NCBI GenBank assembly: GCA_020310875.1
Contig: CM035412.1
Coordinates: 130,744,196-130,808,195, forward strand
Length of the DNA stretch: 64,000 nucleotides
Direction of reading: 5' to 3'
Source: Ceratopteris richardii
Lineage: Eukaryota; Streptophyta; Polypodiopsida; Polypodiales; Pteridaceae
Each line of letters starts with the position of its first letter. Within the stretch, counting starts at the first letter, position 1. The position numbers were made by a program, and so were the translations under genes. Below, piece after piece: positions 44,064 through 54,710 of this stretch. The notes beneath the pieces were generated by a model that searched no databases, was not told the DNA's origin, and was given only the letters and a program-made list of their open reading frames with translations.

Positions 44064-45842
44064 CACTAAAGCACTGTAGTCTATCACTCCATATGAGGCT
44101 TGGCATGATTGCAAGCCATTTGTTGCTCATCTGCGTGTTTTTGGTTGTCTCGCATATGCATTAGTGCCTAAACAACATCGTAGAAAATTGGATGATAAAG
44201 CAAAAAAATGTATTTTTGTTGGGTACAGCTCTGAAAGTAAAGGATATCGTTTGTATCATCCATAGACTAAATGCATTCTGGTTAGTCGTGATGTTGTCTT
44301 TGTGGAAGATGTTATTTAGCCATTGCTTTCATGTACTAAGGAGACATTTGTTAGCTCCAAAGACATGTATGATACTTTGCTACCTATTTTTATAGGTGGA
44401 CAGTCTAGTGTTGGTCCTAATGAGGCAACTTCTCAACCTTTGTAGGTTTCATGGGATGATACAGATCATTCCATATTTTATGCAGATTTACATGATGCAC
44501 TTATTGATAAGAGAGCTGATATTGAGCAAGCAAAAACTATGCCAAATGGCTGGTGGAGACCTTGCGTGATAGAAAATTAGATGCACCATCATATCATACT
44601 TGATCAGGCTCTCATAGTGCCTCCTTTGCATCAGATTGCTATGCTATGGCTGCCTCTAGTCTCTGTGATGAGAATGAACCTGTTTCGTTTGATAAAGCAC
44701 AAAATTCTGAACATTGGATGGCTGTAATGCAATCTGAATATAATACTATCATGAAAAATGGTACCTGGTGTTTATGTGACTTGCCTTCTGGCCAGAAGGC
44801 CATTGGCACTAAGCGTGTATACAAGCTCAAGCGTAAATTGGATGGAACAATTGACAGGTATAAGGCTAGGCTTGTTGCAAAGGGTTATGTGCAAGAAAGA
44901 GGCATTGATTTTGATGAAACCTTTGCTCCTACTTGCCGAATGACTACTGTTTGTAGCATTTGTGCACTTCAACTCATCATGGTTGGAATGTACATCAATT
45001 GGACATTAAAATAGCATTTCTAAGTGGTGAGTTGCATGAAGAAGTGTATGTTTTTCAGCCCCATGGCTTTGTGCAGAAAGGGCATGAAAACCAGGTGTGT
45101 AGGTTAAAGAAGGCATTATATGGTTTAAAGCAAGCACCACGTGCTTGGTATGAAAAGATACATGCCTATCTGATTGCACATGGTTTTGAGAATAGTCCAA
45201 CTAAAAGCACCTTATATGTTAAGCGTGCTAATGATGTACTTCTGGTCATTGTGGTTTATGTTGATGACATGTTGCTCACTGGTCCTCATGACACGCATAT
45301 TGCCGATTTTAAGGCTGATTTGCATGCCTCATTTGAGATGTCTGATTTGGGGCACTTGCATCACTATTTGGGCATTCAGTTTATGCAAGTTGATGATGGA
45401 ATGGCTTTGTGTCAAACGAAATATATTGACACATTATTGCAGCGTTTTGGCCTTGAAGATTGTAAGCCTATTGCCACTCCTATGGAGACAGGTTTACAAT
45501 TGAGTCTTCATGATGCACGAGATGCATTTGATGTTGTTCTCTATCAGCAGGCTGTTGGATGCTTGATTTACTTATGCATTAGTTGGCCAAATATTCAGTT
45601 GGTTGTCTCATAGATGAGTAGGTTTATGCATTGCCCAGGAGTCAAGCATTGGCAAGCAATTAAGCGCATCTTTCGCTACTTGAGTGGTACTCGACTACTT
45701 GGGTTGTTTTATCCCAAGGGGGATCACTACCGCCAGATTTGCATGCTTTTCCTGACTCTAATTGGGCTGGTTGCTATGACACTCGTGTGTCCACTAGTGG
45801 CTTTTGCTTCATGCTTGGTAGCTCATGTATATCTTGGTTGAG
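44064..45842 (+). pseudogene. Element H (part 3): copia integrase end, RT, RNase H start
   Basis: This continues H with the integrase C-terminal part (HLRVFGCLAYALVP, KKCIFVGYSSESKGY). RT runs from 44646: GTKRVYKLKRKLDGT, a frameshift near 44965, [23 protein letters not shown] and an intact YVDD in [11 protein letters not shown] (about 45257). RNase H begins after TAG 45611-45613 (MSRFMHCPGVKHWQAI) with another frameshift near 45730. TAG 44263-44265 also falls at a Gln position. The element is cut at 45842 after ISWLS by the LTR of F. Its remaining RNase H, PPT and 3' LTR are not found on the far side of F and G. Confidence 0.9.
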
Positions 45843-46018
45843 TGTTGGCAGTAGCCAGAGGCACAGACGACACAGAAGCATGTGAAGGCGGATCACAACG
45901 AAGTAGTGGGGAACCAAGCGGATTATTTTTTCAAAGAGATATGTTTTATAAATAATTTTCAAAACTCCCAACAGTGATTTTCATCACTCTTGTACCATAT
46001 GTAACATAGAACAACCAC
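45843..46018 (+). repeat. Truncated 5' LTR of element F
   Basis: It is nearly identical to 53125-53301. After ACAACCACTT it changes to leader sequence, so the rest of the LTR and the PBS have been deleted. Confidence 0.85.
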
Positions 46019-47027
46019 TTAGACCATCGCGATGCCTCACTTAGACCATCGTGATGCCTCGTGCCATCGTGACAGTTCACCTGAGCCATGGCAAAGGTCC
46101 AAGACCATCGCAATTGTTCACCCAAAATGAAAAAATTAGGGTTTAACTTTTTGGGCAAATTTGAGGCTATTTTGAGAAAAATTTTGGGTGGTTAAGCTCA
46201 TAAGAGACCCCTTAGCTCATAGGGAAAGAAAAACATGTTTGTCAACTTTTACCCCCGAGGACCTGAACGTTCATATCTTTGTCATTTCAAGTCCGTTTTT
46301 TGAGCTCAACTGTTTTTTTCAAGAAGAACGCGTTGTTTTTTAGATAACAAAATTTGAGGTTGACCCATTGTTGGGACTAGACAAGCCAGTGGGCATTAAA
46401 ATTTTGGGCAAAGGAAAAACGCACTTAAAAAGTGTGTATATCAAAGTGCTTGATCATCAATTTAAAAATTGGTCTAAGCATTGGATCTTTACAGGTCTAG
46501 CAAGGGATATCAAAGGCAATCAAAGCAAGGCAATGAAGAACGCAAGGCTTGGGAAGTGTGACTTCTTGGGCATCAGATCAATCAAAGGAAGCTGACTCGA
46601 GGTTGAAAGAATACTCAACCCCCTCAATCAATTAATAGCTTAGGCTAAACGGTAGCATTGTGGATTAAATTAGAACGAAAATAGGAAAGCATCAAGTTCA
46701 AGAGACTTAAATTTTTCAAGTCCAAGACTAAGATAAAAGTGTGTGATACGAAAACCTAAAGGAAAGAACTTAAGTCTAACGAAACGAGAACTTAAAAGTA
46801 CAATGAAAAGTCAACTCCTAACGTAAACATTGAGACAAAACACGAATTTAAAGGAATTTAAAAAGAAACAAGCAATAAAGAACAAAAGAACCATTGACGA
46901 TCAGAGAGTGCCAAGAAGTAAATTCATGAACCTTAGATCAGGCAAGCATATAGGTAAGTCAGACCGGCGAAGCCTCAGATCATCATAACCAAGTGTAGGA
47001 ACTACTGCACATTCGTGGGCTTAACAA
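46019..47027 (+). other. Element F leader
   Basis: There is no convincing gene. It begins with imperfect repeats of about 22 bp containing ACCATCGCGATGCC (46021-46128). From about 46920 it is similar to the sequence before the E gag (CCTTAGATCAGG, AGCCTCAGATC). Confidence 0.65.
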
Positions 47028-49440
47028 TTGAATAGTTATCCTTACGAGTTGGGCTCATATACCAGTGAATCAGAAATGGCTTTTAGCATAGAAAGACCAA
47101 AGGGAAGGTTAAACATAGCATATTTGGAAAGACCCGAAGGACCCTATAGAACTCAATTGGAATATGTCCAAACCAACCACTTAGGTGCTCGCATCTATGA
47201 GGATGGTTTGTGAATATTAGTGGTGCAATTGCACAATCCTGATCAACCCATTGGATTGGATCATCCAGTGGTGAAATTTGAGAGAGACATATACATAGAC
47301 AAAGAAGGAACAATGTACATCATAAGTACTCAGCCAAATCATACCAATGAGTTTGGTGTAGTTCAGCCAGAGAAGAAAGCGAGAACCCAAGGAAAAGAAC
47401 CATTACGAGAAGAACCTAGGACACCTAGAGGGAAATCTGTACTGACAAGAGTTCTAATCCTACAGGATCCCTCAGGATAACAGACGCATAGAATTATTCG
47501 TGAACAAGGAAACTAATGAAGCAAATTGGAGGTACAGAATGGAACAACCTAGTGAGGTAGGCTCCATCATGATCTATGAATTCAAGGACCCAGATACACG
47601 TGGAAAGGTTGTATACCTGGATGATACTTCAGAACGAGTATTTGTAGTACCAGACCACGCAAGAAATACCTACACATGGAGAGGTGAATTAGTCTTCCCC
47701 CCATCTCGAACAAATGTAAACCCAAGCCATCAAGGTGTTGGAACATCCTCAGCCCATGGTACTCAAAGGGAAAAGAACAAAGAGAGACTAGAAGTAAGTT
47801 TCACTCATCCCATAGGGAGAGATAGAACCATCATGGACACCGATAGAATGGAAAGACAAAGGGAACCAAGAATACCAGGTGGTAGAGATGATTTTCCTCT
47901 TCCTAGACCATGTGAACACCTCAGGGTACTAAGACCCACTCAGTTAGTAAAGTCCATGAAAAACTACTTTGATGGGACACGAGATCCCTATGATCATGTT
48001 GTGAAGTTTAAGCAAGTGCTAAGAGCAAAGCAAGTAGAAGACATGTTCATGCAATATAATGCATTTGGACTAACGTTAAAGCATACGACCTTAACTTGGT
48101 TCCAACCATTGCAACAAAGGCAATTTAGAGATATCCATCACTTGTTACAGTCATTCATCATGGAATTCTCTAAAAGTGGAATCAAACATGATACATCTTC
48201 ATTGATTCATAGCTTCAAACAGAACCCTCAAGAAATAGTTAGACTGACAAGACGTAGGTTTAGACAATATGTGGAGAGATGCCCAATGCAAGAGTTACCC
48301 TCATAGGCCAAGCAAGTGTCATTGTTTTTAGATGGCCTCTTGATCTCTAAACTACGCTCTTATGTATACTTGAAGGAACCCAGAACATTAGAGCAATGTG
48401 TGAGAATTTGTATAGACATTGAGGACAACTTGGGAGATGAGTTGGAACTCTCAAAAGTCTATAAGGACTCACATTGTTCATCTCTAGCATCCTCAAAACT
48501 TTCTAGTTCGATAGAAGACCTAGCAAAAAAAGTGGCCCAAAAACTAGGAGTTTCTAGTAAACGGATACCTAGGTTAACAACAAACAAGTGTTGTTACACC
48601 TGTGGTGGTGATCATATGGCGAATGTGTATCCCAATGCAACACAACCACAAGCCAACCCTAGTGGCCAATACTGTACAATTGAGAGATGATACACGAATC
48701 ACACGGCTCAAGACTGCCCATACAAAAAACAAGTAGTACGACAAAGCTACCCACAAGCATACCCACAGCCAGGTAGGTATCAAGGTCAGTACAATGCTCA
48801 GCCTCATTACTATAGGCCTCCTCAAAACTATCCTTATCAGGCTCAATAGAGACCACAACCTGTTTTAGCTTAGCAGCCACCCCCACCAGCAAATGCCATC
48901 TCAGTCAAATATGTTGCTACAAAAGAGAACCTCAATAGGGTTTTAGTGCCTTCTTCACCCCTAATCACAAAAAGTGACCCTAACTCCAACAGTTTTGACT
49001 ATACTCATGTAGATAGTCCACCCGCATATTATACGGAGTCACCAGAACATGTGGAAACATATCTGTATGATAGTCAACCATTGGAACCTAGTTGGGAGCC
49101 CGATTATGCTAACGTGATGTATACCAACCCTAATCCGTGGCCCGAGTTGAGACAACAAAGACCACAGGGCCCTAGAGGACCATGCTTTAGGTTCCAGGGA
49201 GATCATTTCATAAAGGATTGTCCACATCCTCCAATAACAAGACAGTCACAATACTATAACATACAAGGCTTTTGCGTCGAGTGTGGTAAAGAACATGTCA
49301 TAAAAGATTGTCCCAAGAACCCTGCTAATGCTTCAAAAGTGACACCCATCAACGTGATAGGTATTGCACATAATGCAGATGGATCCAACCCTACATATGT
49401 GCCTATCCAAGCTATAACAAGAGCACAGGCGCTCTTATGA
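47028..49440 (+). pseudogene. Element F gag
   Basis: It is homologous to E gag along its length. It has the N-terminal region (GPYRTQLEYVQTNHLGARIY, PIGLDHPVVKF), the Gag core (QLVKSMKNYFDGTRDPYDHV, LTWFQPL, about 47940-48110) and a zinc-knuckle series (CYTCGGDHMANVY, damaged; CFRFQGDHFIKDC, damaged; CVECGKEHVIKDC, intact). A TGA near 47211 replaces an Arg codon of E. A frameshift lies near 47485, TAG codons are at 48304-48306, 48847-48849 and 48871-48873, and a TGA is near 48690. Confidence 0.9.
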
Positions 49441-49569
49441 AATCAACAGCTCAATCCTGAGAAATTAGCTAGAACTAGCGAAGTTGGAGAGTCTAGTAAT
49501 AAAAAGACAAAATCTTGGAAGGATTCCAGAGAAAGAATTAAGAGAAAATGGAGTAAAAAGATAACTGAG

Positions 49570-52500
49570 TTGGAAGGAAGTTTGAAGGAATCTAGGGCCA
49601 AAATCCTAGAATTGACTTCTCAAGAATCTAATCAGGAGAACCTAGCTCAGAGATCAGGATCAGTTCTAGCGGAACCCATACCAGAAAACCTAGACATGAT
49701 GTTTCGTGCATATCAGGATAGATTAAAGGAAGGACCCCAGATAGCTGAAATGAGTAAGAACTATTCGAGAGCAGATTTAGAAATTGAGAGAACTAAACTT
49801 TGCATGGAGATGGTAGAACTAGCACAAACAATGTTCGAATCCTCTCGTTATCTTAATTGGAACAACATGGCAAAACTGAGTTACATTTTCAAGGACTATT
49901 GGAGAGGTTAAAATACTTGATTGATAGCAAGGAGAAAAAGAATCTGCATAGGACCCCTACTATTTCTGAGACACAAGAAAGGAAGGCACCATCCCTGTCT
50001 CAAGTACCAAATACAAAAGTTGAAGACCACCTATCTTCCATACATAAGTATTCACACGAATTTCTAAGAGAAATCAAAGAAGAGAAGTGGAGAAAAGAAC
50101 AAGGAACTCATCCTCCTATTCAAGAAACAGACGACTTGCAAGAGCAATTTCCCCAAGACATTCCCTCTATCTACGATGAGGTAGAGGAAGAACAACTGAG
50201 TGAACACATAGATTTTGAATCCAATTCTTTGCAAGAATTACCTCAGTTCACAGGTATTTGGGAAGCCAAGTCTATTAGCATGAGAGCACCCACGATACTA
50301 GTGAGGAATGAAGAATCAGTAATCCCTAAAAACACGGAAGTAATCAAGAACACCAAAGTACAATGTCACCTCACTCTAGAGGAATTGTTGAAGGTTAAAC
50401 CACAATTGTGGAAACCACAGTTTGACCCACGCCAAATTTGCTTACTATCACAACCCGGTCAATACATTCGTGTACCAATGGATGCTCAGTCTTCACAACA
50501 GGCCCGGGAAGCATGCCTCATTCCTGAAGGATCTTTGGCAGAAGAAACGATCATCATCGACTCCCCGCCCCACACTTCTACTGTAAATACCACCACTGTT
50601 GTCGAAGTACCCACCACACCGACTTCTCCTCTTTCACCTCCTGCCCCTCCAGTCTCTCCTGTACACCCTACCTCCCCTAGACCATCCACGTCCTTCGATA
50701 GTGCGGTAGCAGAAGCCTTTGTTGCCTCAATTCCTCTCACCCTTTTTGTACCCACACAACCTAGCCCCCCTCCTAGGACGTCCACCCTTCTATTCAGTCC
50801 ATTTCTCCATCCATCCATCCCTTCCTTCCCCATCCCTCTAAGACCCCTATTCCCATTTCCCCCTCCATTTACCTTCTCCCTCGTCTCACCTCCCCGACCC
50901 ACTATATTTCCTCTCTCCCCTCTCCACCAAGCAATCCGAGAAACCCCATCTGTAAATTATTCTACAACCTTTGTAAATCCTATATTCACACCCACTCACG
51001 CACCCACTATCACCCCACTCTTCACGGTCACTGCACTCGACACAACATCCAGTGACATGCACATATCACCACCCACTACACCACCACTCACCTCATCCAT
51101 TTCACCACCACATTTAGGCACATTACATTTCTCCACAGTCACCACTGCATACACTTTCCCATCCCTACTTCCCCTTCCCCTTGCATCAACACCCACACCC
51201 ACCGCATCTTCACTCACTCCACCGCTAATATTATCACCCACAATCGACACTACATTCCATTAAATGTTCGCATGTATGACACAAGTGAGAGATGAATTCG
51301 CATCTCTATGCACCAGTTACCAGACGCTACAACAAACGATTGCAGACCTCCAGGTGCAACTAAACTCATTATCAATCGAGAACGCCTCCCTCAACACACG
51401 CTACCAAGAGCTACGCCAAGCCTACCATACACTAGAACTAGAGAGTGAACAGAAGACAAAAGAGGCCATTACAGATATCGACAATGTGTTAAGGGCTCAA
51501 ACTATTCGAAATGCAATTCTAACTAGAAACATGGGATTATTAAGACGCCACCTAGCATTAGCCAAAGAAGAGAATCAACACTTACAGGAATAGAATAGAG
51601 AGAACCTTGAAGCCGCTTTAGGTCAACCAGACAAACCAATGAGTCCCAGCCGTTTCAAAGTTGTCCCCTCCGAATCCATGAAGATACTATTGGAAGATCA
51701 TGTTAGACTACTAGAGGATTATGACAGTATGAATGAGGCATATCAAAAGCTCCAGGAAGACCACAAAATGCTCCAGTTGAGAGCGCCTGTACAGCAAGCA
51801 CCACCAGCTCCTGCGGTCACATCTCCTAAGATCATCGAGGAACTCAACACTTTACGGGCCCATGTATTGACTCTTCAAACACAGATAGTAGCATATGAAG
51901 CACCCCCTAGGCCAGATTCCCCACGGGAACTACCCGTGCATGAAGAAACAGTGACTATCCTGGTGGAGGACACTTTTCAAGAAGCCTACGAACCACAACC
52001 CATCCCAGGTGGACGCGTCATGGCCGAAGGCCAGACCACCTTTGAACTCCCTACCCCCGCATGGATGAAGACTGTAGAAGAACTTGGCCAGACCCACTCA
52101 GCACATGTGGAAGCTCAATTACATGCCATGGCCATGATAGAGGAACGTATTCTACAATCCCCTTACTTCGCTCATTTGGCCCCTCACAGGTATATATCTG
52201 GACATGAGCTACAATATAAGCCATATTTTATGTTAATGGCAGAATACCAATTGGCCATCGAAAAAGAGATAGGCAAGAAACCCTCCCATGCAACTCAGCT
52301 TGAGCTTGAGGACTTGCCAACGGACGCGTAGAGAGGAGAAATATTTCAACCAACTTGGCGCTAGGACTTATTACAGCAATACCCAGAAACGATGAGCACA
52401 TGGGTCAAGTCACCACTCCATTTAATGTATAACCCATGTTGGGGACCAATGCCACGTCGTCGCTCTTGGAAGGCCTTTGCAATCAAAGTACAGAACAACA

Positions 52501-53110
52501 AGCAGTGTCAGGACTGGCTCAATTTCTCGTATTTCACTCCACCCACCGGACCGCCCACTGTAGGAATATACGATGGCAACGATTCGCCACTGGCTCCCCC
52601 GCTTACGTCTCATGGACGATGTAGCTGCCCATATGACGGTCAAAATATTTGACATGATGCAGATAGTAGTCAAAGTCTTCCATCGCATCAAGGTGACCAC
52701 ACCTGAACACCTCGGGATTCAAGCATGGTAATCAAGATTTAGCGTATGATATGAGCACAACACCATCGCTCTGGGTGTGTTATGCCTGGCACTATCGCAT
52801 CAAATATTTACTTGCATGCTATAAAATGACATTCGAAGAGATGCTTACTACCGGTTTTTGGGAGTACCATTCAGAGGTGTTCATAAGCAAGCCCACACAC
52901 CTACTCCAATTATTTGCCTGTGAACAAATGGTGTACTCCACGCACTATAGACTCCCGCCACCAGATGAATCTCAACCCATCGATTGGGAAAAACTTGAAG
53001 CAGATCTTGCAAGAGGTATTCGCATTTCAGAACACACCCTTGCTCATGAACTACTATAGAATTATATCCGACAGACCCCACAACAAGGTTCTGTCGAGGA
53101 TGATAGAAGC
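49570..53110 (+). pseudogene. Element F protease-linker fused to the third ORF
   Basis: The first part (49570 to about 50410) matches the E segment before protease (RADLEIERTKLCMEMVELAQ, DFESNSLQELPQFTG, LTLEELLKVKPQLWK). Directly after LWK the frame enters the third ORF. That has a Pro/Ser/Thr-rich region (about 50540-51260), coiled coil (51264-51590, RNMGLLRRHLALAKEENQHL), a second helical and acidic part (51639-52330), and the conserved end with YNPCWG...RRRSWKAFAIKVQNN (52430-52500), TPSLWVCYAWHYRIKYL and THLLQLFACEQ (52751-52930). It ends beside the PPT. A frameshift near 49870, another near 51260, TAG near 51591 and further breaks near 52330, 52600 and 52740 interrupt it. About 4 kb of pol is missing compared with E. 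Confidence 0.85.
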
Positions 53111-53124
53111 GAGAGGGAGGGGGT
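53111..53124 (+). other. Polypurine tract of element F
   Basis: GAGAGGGAGGGGGT lies directly before the LTR start TGTTGG. Confidence 0.88.
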
Positions 53125-53696
53125 TGTTGGCAGTAGCCAGAGGCACAGACGACATGAAAGCATGTGAAGGCGGATCACAAAGAAGTATTGGGGAACCAAG
53201 TGGATTATTTTTTCAAAGAGATATGTTTTATAAATACTTTTCAAAACTCCCAATAGTGATTTTCATCGCCCTTGTACCATATGTAACGTAGAACAACCAC
53301 TTTTTTAATTCATAGCTCCATTTTGTGCAAGCCGAGGAGTCCTCGAGCTTGAGGAGCTTAGGTAGAACGAGCCTACCAATTTTGGTTATTTTTAGACCTC
53401 ATTTAGACCTTCAAATAGCACCTAGAACCTATTTTTAACTATGCCGGTCAGTAGATGTGAAATTGGTAAAAACTATTCTAAAAACTATAGAGAGAGCTAG
53501 AGAGCTCATTTTTTAGGTAGCTTGTATGAGTAGAGAGAGCTTAGAGCTATTTTGAGCTTGTAATTGAGATCTTGAGAATAGTGTCTATTTTCCTACCTTC
53601 CATTGTGTCTTACTTGTCTCATACATGTGTGTGTATGTGTGTGTGCATCTCTATGCTTCTCACCTTCACTCTCACTATAGCTCACTATCTAACCTA
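53125..53696 (+). repeat. 3' LTR of element F, right end lost or interrupted
   Basis: The first 177 bp match 45843-46018. From about 53310 (CATAGCTCCATTTTGTGCAA) the rest aligns with the E LTR read on its minus strand, which shows that E and F are sister families. It breaks off at 53696 where G begins. By comparison with E about 100 bp of LTR may be missing. Confidence 0.82.
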
Positions 53697-54685
53697 TGAT
53701 GGGGGAAGTATCTCAACCCCTAAGCAACGACGAAGCGTGAATGACCTCCACAGGTATCCTTCTTTGACCTCTGCACACCAAAAATGCTCTTACTCAGAGC
53801 TTATGCAGAGAACTCCAGTGAGCTTTTGTAGACCTGTAGTACACACCACGAGCTTTCCAACAAAACAAATTTCACTTCAAATCGATGCTTACACAAGGAG
53901 AAACAATGTCTACAACGTGAGCTAGTTGAATGCTCACAACTGCTAGTCAAGCAGATACCTCACTTCACTCCAGCAAGCTTTTCTCAGAGATTATACAGAG
54001 AATGAACCTCAAACTTGGGTCAACTTTAGAGGACTCTAATAGCTACCCAATGACACCAAAACCATAGCAAATGGATACATAGAGAAGGAGAACCAGCCCT
54101 TACAACAGAGAGCAAAATATTTCCAACAAAGCCTACACACCAAGAGAGATATCAATCACACAACTTCACTAAAATGAATGTTGCTCCCAGATTACTCAGA
54201 GAATGATCCAGAGACTTTGTGAGCATAAAAAAGACTCTAATAGCTATCCAATGAGACAAGAATTACATCAAATGGATACAATATGAGGGAGAACCAATGC
54301 TAACAACTCAGGGGTAGAGAGTTGCAACACTGCTTGCGCACACACATAGATATGCCTACTAAAAGAAAACAAACAAGCAAGCAAGGGGCTTGCTTATCAC
54401 AACTCCAGCACTTAGTGCTCACTTTACATGAGCTAAAACTCCAAGAAGATGGGCCAAAAGAAGTCGGGATACATGCTCCTTTTATAGTGAGAAGTGTGCC
54501 CCTAAAATCTAGGAACTACCTTCCCAAATCAGCCTCCTAACTTGGAGGATTTAGTTGAGATGAATTGGGGAGTGGTTGAGTGACTTTTCTTGATGGAATC
54601 TCGTGGCTTTTGGCTTCCTTTGATTGCTCCACATGTCCATAAAAGATTCCCCATGAATTTTTAGCTTGAAGCTTGACTTTTAACA
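53697..54685 (-). repeat. 3' LTR of element G (989 bp)
   Basis: The minus strand runs from TGTTAAAAGTCAAGC to ACTTCCCCCATCA. The PPT follows on the right at 54686-54698 (minus strand GCTTGAGGGGGAG). Confidence 0.95.
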
Positions 54686-54698
54686 CTCCCCCTCAAGC
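54686..54698 (-). other. Polypurine tract of element G
   Basis: The minus strand reads GCTTGAGGGGGAG and abuts the 3' LTR. It lies just after the pol stop codon (TGA, 54711-54713). Confidence 0.92.
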
Positions 54699-54710
54699 TT
54701 CAATTCTTCA

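Larger units (their letters stand above)
45843..53696 (+). mobile_element. Element F: Ty3/gypsy deletion derivative keeping gag and the third ORF
   Basis: An LTR start (TGTTGGCAGTAGCC) occurs at 45843 and again at 53125 after a PPT. The interior codes for a gag close to that of E and for the same third ORF. Protease core, RT, RNase H and integrase are absent; the coding sequence jumps from the end of gag-pro to the third ORF near 50410. The 5' LTR is cut to about 176 bp and its PBS is missing. The 3' LTR is interrupted at 53696 by element G. The left flank is TTGAG (45838-45842); I cannot find its partner. It is related to E but inserted in the opposite orientation. Confidence 0.88.
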
